From contig JAPYXD010000723.1 of NCBI GenBank assembly GCA_030998225.1, positions 23,515,501 through 23,579,500 on the forward strand: 64,000 bases of DNA. The letters run 5' to 3'. The notes below the pieces were generated by a model. It was given only the letters and a program-made list of their open reading frames with translations. It searched no databases and was not told the DNA's origin. Of the stretch, positions 23,901-34,745 are shown piece after piece. The translations under genes and the position numbers were made by a program. Origin of the DNA: Diplolepis rosae. Lineage: Eukaryota > Arthropoda > Insecta > Hymenoptera > Diplolepididae. The first letter of the stretch is position 1, and each line of letters starts with the position of its first letter.

Positions 23901-24756
23901 AATTTCTATAAAATACAAAAAAGAGATTTCTTAAAAAACTTTACATGTAATCATGTTTACATGCTTTGAGTAAAGAAATTTTTGAAGCTAACAAAGTAAC
24001 ATTGCAATTAAAATTCTAAGTGATAAACATTCATTGTAATTATCAAAAGCTTAGTAAATTATGTAACATCTTGAAAACACTTTACACAAAGGAATTAAAG
24101 TGTTAATTGTGACTTATTTGAATTTTGTTAAAATGAGCAATGGGGTTTGTTCGTGAGTTGAGCATATAATTACTTCTAACATGAGATTGCACATGAAAAT
24201 TCTTTGAAATAAATAACTAAAAGTACCCGTAAACAATTCTTAAGAAAATCCAACAAAATTAACACCAGAAATTCTTTGAAAAACTGGAAAAAAATATCTT
24301 CAAGATAACTAACTAAAGTAGTTAACTATTGCGTCTCTTGGATAACTTTTTATGTTATAACCACACTTTTTGAAATTTCTATGAAAATTTTCCAAAACAT
24401 GTAACCAAAGTTAGAAGCAGTTATAATTTCGTAAAATTAATATAAAATTTAAGAAAATACAGTTATTTTTTGGTAAAATTGAGAAAATATCTCTTAATTT
24501 TCATCTGGAAATTGCCAAATTTTCCAATGCCTATTTCCAAACGTTGCAACTAAAAAAAGTTTACATTTTTGGTAACTAAAGTTTTATGCACTTATGTATA
24601 TGTTACGTATACAGTTACGTATTTAAAAATAATTTATACAAATGCTAATAATTTAGTAGGATTGGGGAAGTTGTTTGAAAACCTTGGCCTTATAACATCT
24701 AAATTTTGTTAAATATATGGGATCTAGACTCGTCTTTGAACAATTATTAAAATTTT
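23901..24756. other. No recognisable gene
   Basis: AT-rich sequence, possibly more of the Penelope-type remnant on its left. Nothing else supported. Confidence 0.35.
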
Positions 24757-25310
24757 AAGGTAGTTCATTCACGAAAATTTGACCTCAGGCAAAAATAGAT
24801 AATTTTCCTTTCAAGAATAGCAATATTATTATTGAAGGGCTAATTTCAAAGAAAAAAGGTTATTTTCCATGAAAAAAAAATTAAAATGCAGAAAAATAAT
24901 GTATTTTACAAATTTTTATTTTTGCCGAACTTTTTCCTTATCACTTCATACCAAATTTCACAAAATGATGTGATTCAAATAAATCACGAATCATTTTTTC
25001 AGGAAAAAAAATCTTCACAATTTTTAGCTGAAATCATTGAAAATCAATTTTCTAAAACAAAATTCATATAAACAAATTGCTGGATTTGGTAATAATTTAT
25101 TCATTTTTGAAAATTGTTAATGGTCAAGTTGTAGAGAATCTTTTTGCTGAAAAAATGATCGTGATTTATTAGAATCCCATCATTTTTAAAAATTTGGTAT
25201 GAAGCGAAAAGAAAAAAGTTAGGCTAAAAATAAAATTGTCAAATGCATTATTTTTCTGCATTTCCAATTTTATTCATGGAAAATAATCTTTTCTCTTACT
25301 TAATATAATT
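24757..25310. repeat. Long palindrome family C, copy C4 (right arm truncated)
   Basis: The left arm AAGGTAGTTCATTCACGAAA, then GACCTCAGGCAAAAATAGAT, follows C2 closely. The right arm matches only inward of ATAATCTTTTCTCTTACTT; the outer ~90 bp are missing. Confidence 0.65.
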
Positions 25311-25373
25311 CAAATTTTCTATGAATCATCGATCATTTTATATAGCTATTATTATGTTGACAGTATAATTCAA

Positions 25374-25756
25374 TTAATAAGCAATTTTTATATCAGCTTC
25401 AGCTGATGAAACAGTAAATAAAGTTATAGATTTAGTATTCAATAATTTTTGAAATAAATTATTCATAAATAAAAGTAATGGGTTGAATTTAAAAAAAAAC
25501 TTGGAAAGAATAGCTGCGCGACTAATCTTATTACTGATGCACTGTAATATGAATAGCACAAATTCCGGCTTTGTGGAAAAGGGAAATGTCCTCGAAGCAT
25601 CTGCTGATTTTATATGCTGCGTAATCCTTTCATGTGTAACATTTTGTTGAGTAAAAGTGCCGCGAATTCTCAAACTATGCAATTCATCGAAAAACCATTG
25701 TGAGGTAAACCCTGACAGATGATCCGGATTAACCGCGCCTGTGTCTGATTTTCGGT
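25374..25756 (-). CDS. Possible exon or gene fragment, unknown product
   Basis: A minus-strand frame reads without a stop from 25756 to a TAA at 25374. Just upstream is a plausible splice acceptor (TTTCCACGTCTTTCCTAG, exon from 25756), and the frame closes with a stop just beyond it. The first ~85 residues look protein-like and are not low complexity (for example SDTGAVNPDHLSGF, FFDELHSLRIRGTF and NVTHERITQHIKSADASRTF). The last ~40 are hydrophobic and AT-driven and may be untranslated. No domain recognised, no donor site or partner exon found, no AATAAA nearby. It could be a decayed transposase or host exon. If this is an internal exon, the true end lies before 25374. Confidence 0.3.
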
Positions 25757-26138
25757 CTAGGAAAGACGTGGAAATTTACATCTGGCGTACCCCTTTACGT
25801 AAAATTGTGAAACGTGAAAGGGGTTCGGCCTCTTTGAGAAAAACCACCACTTCAAATTTTTTGGCATGTGTTAGTGTGACTGCACATAAAGTGATTAATT
25901 ACTGCATTTCAACGATGTAGAATTGAAAAATCATCAGACTAAAAAATATAGTGAAATTTAGTTTTTTATAATTTCTCAATTTTCTACATTTTGGCTAACA
26001 ATTTTTTAATTATGCTGCGATTTTCGTTTTGATATTTCTAAATCATATGTTTTTTACAACTTATAATATATATTTACAACTTCATAATTATTTTAAAATT
26101 ATTTATTTATATAATTTAAATTCTTCAATCCGATATAC
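25757..26138. other. No recognisable gene
   Basis: Nothing supported beyond the possible intron next to the fragment at 25374-25756. Confidence 0.35.

Positions 26139-26189
<51 letters not shown>
26139..26189. repeat. (ATT)n microsatellite
   Basis: About 17 uninterrupted ATT/TTA units. It produces an artefactual poly-Ile frame at 26029-26262. Confidence 0.9.
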
Positions 26190-26927
26190 CCACACTTGTC
26201 AATTTTCCAAATCTTCAAATGTTCTCTTAATTAAAAATAACAGATTGGATATCAAAAAGTGAATCACTGATTTAAAATCTGTCAAATTACACTAAATAAT
26301 TTTTAGCTAGAAAGGAAGATGCAGAATAAAAAATCTTGAATGTATAGGCATAAGATCCCAGGGATTCCATTTTAAAAAGGGTTGATTTTCATGAAGCACA
26401 TTTTTCCGGATTTCGATGGGAGGGTTGGACCAACAACAGGTGATTGTCGAACCGACGCTACTCGTATTCTTGGTTCAATTCTCGTGAGAAAGGCTCGCCA
26501 ATATTTACAAAACTCAAGGGATGAATAGCCACAAGTAGGAAAGTGCCAAAAGGGTCGAATTATTCTTTTCGGCTGTAAAGTGATCCGAGTACCTCACTTA
26601 TTTGCCTATTTCTCTTTCTTACTCCAGATTCTTGAAGTGGAAACTCTTGATTTATTCAAGTTGAATATCCAAAATTACTCAATTTTTGAAATTTTGTTTC
26701 AAATTTTTTGATACATTATTCAATCATGTTCAAGTGTTCTCTTAACCTTAAAGTCGTTCATTTTAACAAAATCAAGGAAAATGTTCTCATTGTTAATATT
26801 GTAACTAGTTTTAAGAAAAAATTTTTTTTAACGTTTCATGTTTTTCTCTGCTTCAAGTGAAAGATACAATTTTTTCGTAATTTGAGTGATTCAGAACTAA
26901 TTTGATTTTTTAAAAGATGCTCTACAA
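26190..26927. other. No recognisable gene
   Basis: A mildly GC-richer segment at 26395-26590 (GGTTGGACCAACAACAGG) is unassigned. Confidence 0.35.
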
Positions 26928-27222
26928 CCCGTGTAGAAATTTAAACCGGTTTTTATCGGGCCCTGGCCGGGCCCCGGATAATCAGCCTGGATAATATCAG
27001 GGCCCCGGCCGGGTATACCGGACAGGGCGCGGTCATTTTCGTCACGGGGAATCAAGCGCGCCCCGGTTGGGCTAGGAGCCCGGTTAATCCTCGATCGGGT
27101 ACCGGATAGTTTCCGGTCTGTACCCTGCCAGTCCCTGGCCAGGTATACGTATAAGATGTAATCCTCTAAATTACTTTAAAATATTAAAATAAAAGCAGAA
27201 AATTATACATTTTTAATTGCTA

Positions 27223-27228
27223 TTTATT
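27223..27228 (-). promoter_or_regulatory. Polyadenylation signal AATAAA
   Basis: AATAAA on the minus strand about 40 bp past the stop codon of the two-exon gene (27267). It is correctly placed for its mRNA end. Confidence 0.5.
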
Positions 27229-27266
27229 AGTCATACATAATATATTTGTCGCGACAAATCTTTGAA

Positions 27267-27600
27267 TTAAATCAAGTTCATTTGTTGAATGTATTGAATT
27301 TTATCAGCAAGATCTTCACTTATAATAGGCTCTTGCTCATTATTGTCCTGGTGAATTTCGTGATCAAAGTTTTCTTCATGGCCTTTTGTGATACAAAAAT
27401 AAAACATTTTTGATTATTTAAACATAAATATATGTCAAAACATACAAACAGAACTTACCCAAAGGTGTAATGGGAGTCTCAATTTCACTATCAAAATCAT
27501 CTATGTCGATATCGATTAAATCATGTAAAATTAAACTATTTTTTATTAACCTGCGCTTCTTAGAATGCCTATGATTTACATCACGAATACGTTTATCCAT
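27267..27600 (-). CDS. Two-exon gene for an 85-aa basic/acidic protein, unknown
   Basis: Exon 1 is 27600-27459 (minus) and exon 2 is 27382-27267, with a 76-bp intron at 27458-27383. The donor is a consensus GTAAGT and the acceptor ends ACAAAAG. Splicing joins G to GC as a Gly codon and leaves an unbroken 258-nt frame (85 residues plus TAA). The N-terminus is basic with a nuclear-localisation-like RHSKKRRLIK (residues 11-20). Residues 26-42 are very acidic (DIDIDDFDSE), as is the exon 2 part (EENFDHE, NNEQEPIISEDLADK). An AATAAA follows the stop. It is not a recognisable transposase and is too short to be one. It sits inside the inverted-repeat element, divergent from the plus frame 55 bp away, so it may be an accessory factor of that element or a captured host gene. 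Gene structure is seen; function is unknown. Confidence 0.6.
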
Positions 27601-27655
27601 TATTTAAACCGATACTATACGTTATAATTTACAGTGAATTCCCAAGAATGTTAAC
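27601..27655. promoter_or_regulatory. Presumed divergent promoter
   Basis: Only 55 bp separate the two divergent start codons. The spacer is AT-rich (ATACGTTATAATTTACAG) and would have to serve both. Inferred from geometry only. Confidence 0.3.
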
Positions 27656-27847
27656 ATGCACGAAAACTTTGAGGTTAAGACATCATGGTTGCAACTTCAG
27701 TGGCAAAAACGTACTTACAATCCTGAACGTTCATTGGACGATGGAAAATATTTTTTAGAAAACGAAATGATTAGTTTTTGCACAAGAAAATTAAACAATA
27801 GTGGTTTGTTTATGGCCGATTCTATATTTAAAGGACCCCAAATATAA
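27656..27847 (+). CDS. Divergent 63-codon frame in the TIR element
   Basis: Starts at ATG 27656 and ends at TAA 27845-27847. The residues look coding rather than random (KTSWLQLQWQKRTYNPERSL, NNSGLFMADSIFKG). A segment around TYNPERSLDDGKYF has an inverted relative at 27885-27930, where the minus strand reads TYRFEPSLNDDRKF; the element therefore carries two related coding blocks in opposite directions. A consensus donor (CCTGTAAGTA) lies at about 27910, beyond the stop. The frame may be a decayed end of a longer gene rather than a complete one. No domain recognised. Confidence 0.35.
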   Translation: MHENFEVKTSWLQLQWQKRTYNPERSLDDGKYFLENEMISFCTRKLNNSGLFMADSIFKGPQI

Positions 27848-28276
27848 ACATAATAATTAATTATCTTGTAAAACAAAATTTTCTGTCATCGTTCAATGAA
27901 GGTTCAAACCTGTAAGTATATCTGGCAAAAGTTGTGTTTTTAAATTTTTCTACACAATTTTTGGTCTCACATATATTTTAACATCTGATTTAATATATTA
28001 TAGATACATTATTTTTATAAAACTTGTTGGCATATTCATAAAAATGCAAATTTCGAAACAAGCAGACGACCTGGTCGGGTCCCGTCCGGTGCCCGGGCGG
28101 AAACCGTAAAGCAACTTGCATGGCCGTAGTCTGACCAGGCCCTGGTTGGGGAGAATTTTTCAAACAACTGCGCGGGCAAGGCCCGACCAGGCCCCGGTTG
28201 GGTAAAAGTTACCTGGCTATTGCCCGGCCAGGACCCGACCGTTAGCAGGGCATAGTCGAGACAATTTCTGCACGGG

Positions 28277-29317
28277 AATTCTCTTTGGTTGGATTTTATT
28301 AAGATAAAAATAGTTTTTAAAATTTTTTTTTCACAAATTAATTATTTTATTATAATCAATAAAAAATTGCCAATAAAGAAAGCAAAAATAGTTGCAGAGA
28401 AGCTATTAAGGATTAAATCACCACTGAATTGTTAAGATTGAGTGGAAATTGCATTTTTTATTCAAAATTAAAGAAAAAATACAAGTCTTGAATAAATATA
28501 TTTAAATAAACAATTTTAATTTAAAGTGATATTTTCTGAAGTTCACTTTGAGATTCTTTCCAAAATTAGTTACAATCAACGATAATAATATTTTACTCAT
28601 TTTTATAAATCTTTCTAAAAAAATATCGATTTCGAAGTGAACTCATTAAATCTAAATTGTTAAACACTGATTCAATTTGATGAAAATTCCTACTACTTAT
28701 TAGTAACTTTTTTACAAATTACTTACAAAAAAATTTATAACTACAAATAGAATTAGTAGAAAATGTCTAATAATTAGTAAATTCACACTAAAGTGAACAA
28801 GTGTGTCATTTTGTACTAATTCAGATTTACAGTAAAGATAACAGGTCACCATCCAAAAGTTACATGTCCCATGAATCGTTAGGTCAGTCTTAGTATTGTT
28901 TGGAATCTAAATCTCAAGTTACAGATAATTTACAATGCATGCCGGAGTCTGGTCGACGATTGCATTTGAAACAAGATAGGTGCATCTCCTAGGCAGATGG
29001 AATGTTATGTACGGGTTACGAAAATATGAATGCTTGCATGATGTATTCTCCTAAAAATCGGCACATCTGTCAACGAATTTCCTCTTTTAAGGCAAGGGTT
29101 TTGCGTAAACAGCAGCTGTTATAATTTCACTATTACATACATATGTAAAATTTCCATTTGTGGTCAATGATTCCAAAAGGGTTTGACCTGCTCCAGTTGC
29201 AGCTGCTGTTGTATAGAAATATTATTTGGTGTTAAAATTGCGTTATATTTTAGGATAAAAAGTGAAAAAATCAAATTTCTCATTCTTACATTTATTTTCA
29301 TATTTTTGTACTTTTAA

Positions 29318-29322
<5 letters not shown>
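28277..29322. other. No recognisable gene
   Basis: AT-rich to 28930, then a mixed segment to 29220. Nothing supported. Confidence 0.35.

Positions 29323-29358
<36 letters not shown>
29323..29358. repeat. (ATT)n microsatellite
   Basis: About 12 ATT units. Confidence 0.85.
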
Positions 29359-29360
<2 letters not shown>

Positions 29361-30109
29361 TTCAAGATATTAAATATAAATGGATTAAAAGGCATTGAAT
29401 TATGAAAAAGTAAACAAGAAATTTACGGAGTTATCGTTGAATCTTGACACGATTGCTTCATCAATCTTTTGATAAACTTCCGGTTGCGAATGTTTCAACT
29501 TAGGGAAAAGATCAAGGATACTTGGGCGCCATATTGCTTCCCTAAATAACCAGAAATAAGCTCTCAAGTAAATCCAGAAGGATCACTCCTCTTTTACTAT
29601 CCACGGTGATAAAAAAAACATTCTTTTTGATTTTCACAAAAAAGTCATCAATGTCTAAGATAATAATAATACATAAATGATAGAGCAATTTCATTAAAAG
29701 TTAAACTAATGCATTATAATTGGTAAATTTCTTTGTTTAAGAAAAAGTAAAATCACATTTATTACTGGAATGAATACAATGTATTTAATAAATAAAATCC
29801 ATGTCTTCTAGATAAATCAAAATTTTAAAAATTGCGTCTGATAAGAATATAAAACTCGGTAAAGTAGCAAATAAGTGTAGAATGTTTTCTCACGATTTCC
29901 AAGTGTCTGCGAAAATGCATCGTCCTTCATATTGTCTTAATGCAATTGTATTAGTAAGTTCATGAGTCGCACCCGCTTCTTATTATTTTCTCCATATATA
30001 TATATTCAAATTTCATCATCATAATTTTCCACTAACTTAATTTGAATCATTAGTTTTTTAACTAAATAGAATTGAATGATTGACTTTCTAATAATTCAGA
30101 TGATTAAAA
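29359..30109. other. No recognisable gene
   Basis: AT-rich, with a short (TA)n near 29994-30004. Nothing supported. Confidence 0.35.
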
Positions 30110-30973
30110 AAAATATATTTTCTTCCAAACATCTAAGAAAAAAAATTCGTAGACTGTTTTCAAGCAAACGATCTTTTATTTTAACGGTTATTTTGTATTT
30201 CACATATTTTCATTAAAAAATAGAATCTTTAATTTTCAATATTTAAAATCAAAACATAAAATATATATCTTGTCAAAAAATGTCCTATTGAGAATTTGTA
30301 GACCTCATTTAGGCAAATAATTTTCCATTTTAGCGTTTTTTTCGTATGACACATATTTTGTTTAAATAATGGAATTTTTCAATTTTAATCGTATTTTTTG
30401 AAATTAAAATGAAAAATATACGTTTTATCAGAAACTATGTCAAACAAAATTTGTAGACCTTATTAAAACGAACAACTTTGTATTCTTACGTTTTTTTGGT
30501 ATTTCCAATATTATTGTTAAAAAATGGAATTTTAAAACTTTAATAATATTTTTTTAAATTAAAAAGAAAAATATACATCTTATGAAAAAATGTTACAATT
30601 CAAACTTGTAAATCTTTATGGAGTAACTTTTTTTCGTATTTCGTATAATTTAACTGAAGAATGGAATTTAGACATTGACTTCTTTCAAGCTTTAACATAC
30701 TGTAACTTTTCTAATTTTAGTTTAATCGAAATTTGAGAAATGTTATTTGGATAATTAGTAGAGATTTATGAGAACTATCCAAAACTAGTATATCAAAGCT
30801 CAATTCAATCCGATAATTCTATCGAGATTTATCAATTATACGAAATCTGCTACAGCAGACAGACAGACAGAGACTTTCGTCAAAATAACCGTTTTTTCTG
30901 ACTCAAAACGTAAAGATTTAATAAAAATTTCGAGTCATTTTTCACATAAAACTAATACCTTCTCATTTTTGAG
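30110..30973 (-). repeat. Family A interspersed repeat, copy A3
   Basis: Minus-oriented copy. Its sense start is at 30973 (CTCATTTTTGAGAATGTAAA), with the GACAGACAGACAGAGACTTTC block at 30858-30878. It lacks the GACCCCCTGAGTC block (a local deletion after TTCTGACTC). No coding frame. Confidence 0.6.
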
Positions 30974-32884
30974 AATGTAAAAAATCCAGAATAATTAACA
31001 AAAATAATTAAGAACAATTGACATTTATTTTTTAATATATCTCTTTTTTACACGATTATTAGTTTTATATAAACAATAAAATTTAAGTTTCCTTCAGACA
31101 TTTTCAATTTGTAAAATTTCATTTTATACGTTGAATTTTACTACATTTCGTTTGATAAATAATACATGAATATGTAGAGTGGTTGTAGGGAAAATATTGA
31201 ATTAAATAAAATTATAGAGAAAACATTTTTTGCGTGTTTAGACATGTCTAGAGTTTTGCAAGGGCTGAGGGTAGAATTGAAAGGGAGTGGGGATATCGCA
31301 AATGGGAGGAAGGATGAAAATGAGAGAAGTTCTCAAGGTTTAGAGCGTGCGTTGATCCTACTCGGTCACAGCCCTGATCCCCCTCCCCCTTCTTCTCTCC
31401 TTCATTTTTCCCTGCCCTCCGTAAATCCCTTTCCCCTCATCCCACCGATCATCTCACTCCACGTTTATATGCCGCCAAGCCCTTCTGCTGGCCAAAGGAC
31501 TGATCCGTCTGCATAGGTCGTAGGACGAGGGCGACGGCTCTGAGGATTTGGAAAGGGTGAGACTATACCTACTCGAGTCTTTGTTTCCTGCCTAACCTTA
31601 TAAGTCCTCTCAATACCGCAAACTATCTCTAATAAATATTATTGTCGCAATTCTTATAAAAACTCCATTCTCCACTCTTCACTTCATTTTTCACCAGCGA
31701 TTTTTTAACCCTCGTGTCATTCATCAACAAGAATTTGCAATCGAGATTTGATCTTCTTTTAAAGCATTGACTTCTACCTTGAAAAATAAATCGGTTTTGT
31801 GAGGAAGATATAGGAAAAGGTCAGAAGTTTTGTATATTTAAAAAAAAAAATAATTGAATAAAATATTGAAATAAAATCTTAGAAAAACCAAAAGTCAATT
31901 AATAATCCATCAATTCCCAAGCAAAATAAATGAATTCTCAAACAAGAAGTAAATTAATTTTCAACCACAGTGAATGCAAAGTAGTTAAATTTGATGAAAT
32001 TTCTAACAGTGTTGATTAATTAGTCTCTCATTTCTTGAACTTTATTACTCATGAATTTCTTAATGAGTTAATTTTCTTAAGTTTTAATCACTGAGTGCTG
32101 GTAAATTAAAGAATTTATCGGTGTCGGCTAGGCGTCGAAAAAATTATGTTAATCAGAAATGAGTTCTATTAATTTTGCGATATGAAAGGGGTAAACGAAC
32201 TACGTAAACTCTTGTTTATACAATACAAACTCAATGATGTAATTATAGAGCTAAAAACAAGACATGTGTATTAAAAAATTGTTTATTTCCGTCGCCTCGA
32301 TAACCTCATTCCCCTATTCTTTAGTCATGTCAAACATATTAAAAAGTAATTGAATTGTGTTGTTTTACAAAAAATAGTTTCAACTTTCATTAATATATGA
32401 AGTATGGATTGTTAAAAATAAAGGACAAGAAAATATCAGTGAAATGATATTTGAAAATATGAGTCATATTTTTCAGACACTTCGAGATTTTTTTGGAATT
32501 CACTGTAAAAATGAAAAATATAGCATCGCATCCCTTTTTTAAAGATTATACGTGGATAAATTGAACTTTATTGACCTAAATTTATCTTTAAACACATGTT
32601 TTTTGGAAGCATTAATTTCACTGACAAAATGCTTCTTGAAATATTGAGGGAGACTGAGCAATTGCGAAGCTGTCCCTTTCTTTTTCACCCTCTTTTAGTC
32701 GAACACCGACCTTGGAGATATTATTGAATCGCGGAAATGAGGAAGGCATGAACACATCAAGTCGAGGGGTAGCAAAATCACGAAAAATTAGATTGAAGAT
32801 GGAAACAAAGAACAATAAAAACTGACATCCACTAATTGTAAGTTTGATAATTCTCCCTTGACTACATATAAATATTTTTAGAAA
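30974..32884. other. GC-richer patch at 31.24-31.57 kb, no supported gene
   Basis: 31244-31516 has a plus frame that runs into a pyrimidine-rich tract (CCCTCCCCCTTCTTCTCTCC). Composition explains its Pro/Ser content. The rest is AT-rich. The patch resembles the islands at 12-13 and 16 kb in composition. Confidence 0.3.
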
Positions 32885-33604
32885 ACATTTCTAGATCTTT
32901 ATTTAGTAATCAATTTTCTATCATAACTTCTTTTTTGTATCTCGTGTAATTTAACTGGAAAATGGAATTTAGATATTGACTTTTTTCAAGTTTTCAAGTC
33001 CTTACTTTTTCGGCTCCGATAAAGTATGCCAAAGCTCAATTCAATCCGCTAATTTCATCGAGAGTTATCGAGTATACGACCGACTACTACAGACAGATAC
33101 ACTGAGAAAAAAGATTTTATTGAATCAAAGAAAATAATTTGTTTGAACGACTTTCTTTGATTTAAAGAAATGATTTGTTTAAATGAAACAAAATTTGTTT
33201 CATTCAAACAAAATATCTTTGGACCAAATAAATATTTGTTCGAATCAAATAAATTTCTGCCTTAAATCAAACGAATTATATCATTGACTTTATATCAATG
33301 CATTAATTTCTTTGTTTTGAAGAAAAATTAATTTGATTATAACAAATATTTATTTGGTTCAATGATATTTTGTTTGAATCAAACAAATTTTATTTCATAT
33401 AAACTAATCATTTCTTTGAATCAAAGGAAGTCGTTCAAACAAATTATTTTCTTTGATTCAATCAAATCTTTTTTCTCAATGTAGACACTTTCGTAAAAAC
33501 CGTTTTTTCTGACTTAAGGGGTCTCAAAACGTAAATATTTGATAAAAATTCGAAAGTCATTTTTCACATAAAACTAATATTCTCATATGATGAGAATGTA
33601 AAAA
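32885..33604 (-). repeat. Family A copy A4, split by a MITE
   Basis: Minus-oriented family A from 33604 (CTCATATGATGAGAATGTAA) to about 32885, interrupted within its GACAGACAGA block by the foldback MITE at 33100-33481. Removing the MITE and one TA restores the block seen in A1 (1965-1990). Confidence 0.7.
33100..33481. mobile_element. Foldback MITE with TA target duplication
   Basis: The ends CACTGAGAAAAAAGATTTTA and its complement CTTTTTTCTCAATG are flanked on both sides by TA (33098-33099, 33482-33483), as expected for Tc1/mariner-mobilised MITEs. Nearly the whole 382 bp is palindromic, e.g. GAATCAAAGAAAATAATTTG (left) and CAAATTATTTTCTTTGATTC (right). It is non-coding and AT-rich. Confidence 0.8.
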
Positions 33605-34159
33605 TAATGCAATTATTTACTAAATTCATTGACTTTCATGTGTTCAAGATTTTCTTAAAAGAAAGTATTTCAGTATAGAAAATAGCTTGAAATGTACCAA
33701 TAATTATTACCGAACTCTAATTATATAAATACATAAAAGAAACAAATTATGTAAGCTTAGAAATCACATGATAAAAAGAAACCTTCCAACTACCGTTACG
33801 CCTATTAGTTCTTGAAAAAAGTACGTTTGCTACTATACGCACCCGCTATTTCGTGGAGCGTTCAAGGTTATCGTTTCAAGATTTTTTGAGGGGTTGCCAG
33901 GGAAACAACCGTCCTGTTTACTGGTCCCGACCTTGGTTATGCTCCTGTAACCATTCTGCCATCTTAGGATTCGAGGTTTTTTCCTCTCTATTTTATTTGA
34001 GTTATTATAATGTTCTGAATTTCTTTAAACATGTGACCCTTTTAATTTTACTTTTTAGTGACATTTTAATTAACACAATTGATACATTTTCAATACAGCA
34101 CTGAACCTTCCTGTATTGATAGGTTGGATTTAACTCACATAGATATTAACATATTTTCC
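33605..34159. other. No gene; X-box-like site
   Basis: 33850-33970 is GC-richer and includes GTTGCCAGGGAAAC at 33893-33906. This is close to the RFX X-box pattern (GTNRCC, 0-3 nt, RGYAAC). Overlapping frames at 33853 and 34079 are not supported. Confidence 0.3.
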
Positions 34160-34745
34160 GCACGGAGAAAAATAGTCCGAGAAAATTTACTCAACTTTTG
34201 GCAAAGTTGGGACACATGCATTTTTGGAGATTATTTAATATTTCAATTTAAAGAATTTGAAATCTTTCTGTGGAAAAAGAGACGCTTTAGATTGTGACGG
34301 GATTCGAGCAATCGAAAGACCCGGGCTCGAATCCCGGCACAGTCAAAAGTATCTCTTTTTTCACAGAAAGATTAAAAATTTTTAAAATTGAAATTTAATT
34401 TGCATTATTGCGATATAAGAGCTTGAAATTGTCTACGAGGACATCTGTTGGAAACGTATCCTGTCTGATACGCAACTAATGATCCTCCCATAATGTAGGC
34501 AGTGGCAAAAATTTCGAACTCAACCACCTAATTTGAAATTATTTAATATTATTGTAATAATTTGTGATCTACCAAATCTCAATGAATGTGTGATAGTTCG
34601 GTAAATATATAAATATAGTTCCATAAATGCCTGAATCCCCAACCCTTAAACAGTTTTATAGAATTCATTAAACTACTTTTTTCCGGGTATTTCACAAATT
34701 TGCTCAAAAGTTAAGTAAAGTTTCTAGATTTATTTCTCTCCGTGC
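34160..34745. mobile_element. MITE J with imperfect 40-bp TIRs
   Basis: The left end GCACGGAGAAAAATAGTCCG, continuing AAATTTACTCAACTTTTGGC, pairs imperfectly over 40 bp with the right end (AAAAGTTAAGTAAAGTTTCT...CTCCGTGC). The end at 53566-53602 belongs to the same family. Its interior is occupied by a folded-back tRNA-like repeat. Confidence 0.65.
34230..34540 (+). repeat. tRNA-like repeat, folded-back copy S1 inside MITE J
   Basis: 34236-34286 is the minus-oriented tail and T-arm of the repeat (AATCTTTCTGTGG...GGGATTCGAG). At GCAATCGAAAGACC it switches to plus orientation and runs through GGGCTCGAATCCC to the tail and terminal block ending near 34535 (GTAGGCAGTGGCAAAAATTT). The two halves can form a hairpin with a loop of about 15 nt. 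The plus part begins in the anticodon loop of the tRNA-like head. Confidence 0.7.

Larger units (their letters stand above)
26928..28276. mobile_element. 1.35 kb TIR-bounded element with GC-rich ends and genes
   Basis: The termini CCCGTGTAGAAATT (26928-26941) and AATTTCTGCACGGG (28263-28276) are inverted repeats with one mismatch in 14. Inside each terminus lies 150-200 bp packed with GGGCCCTGGCCGGGC-like words (left: CGGGCCCTGGCCGGGCCCCG; right: GACCAGGCCCCGGTTGGG), inverted with respect to each other. The GC content contrasts sharply with an AT-rich core that carries an intact two-exon gene (27267-27600, minus) and a divergent frame (27656-27847, plus). No clear target-site duplication: flanks are CTCTACAA and AATTCTCT. 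The architecture is that of a DNA transposon with subterminal protein-binding repeats; the superfamily is not identified. Confidence 0.7.

Noticed and set aside
26029..26262. 77-codon frame with a poly-Ile tract
   Set aside because: Produced by the (ATT)n microsatellite.
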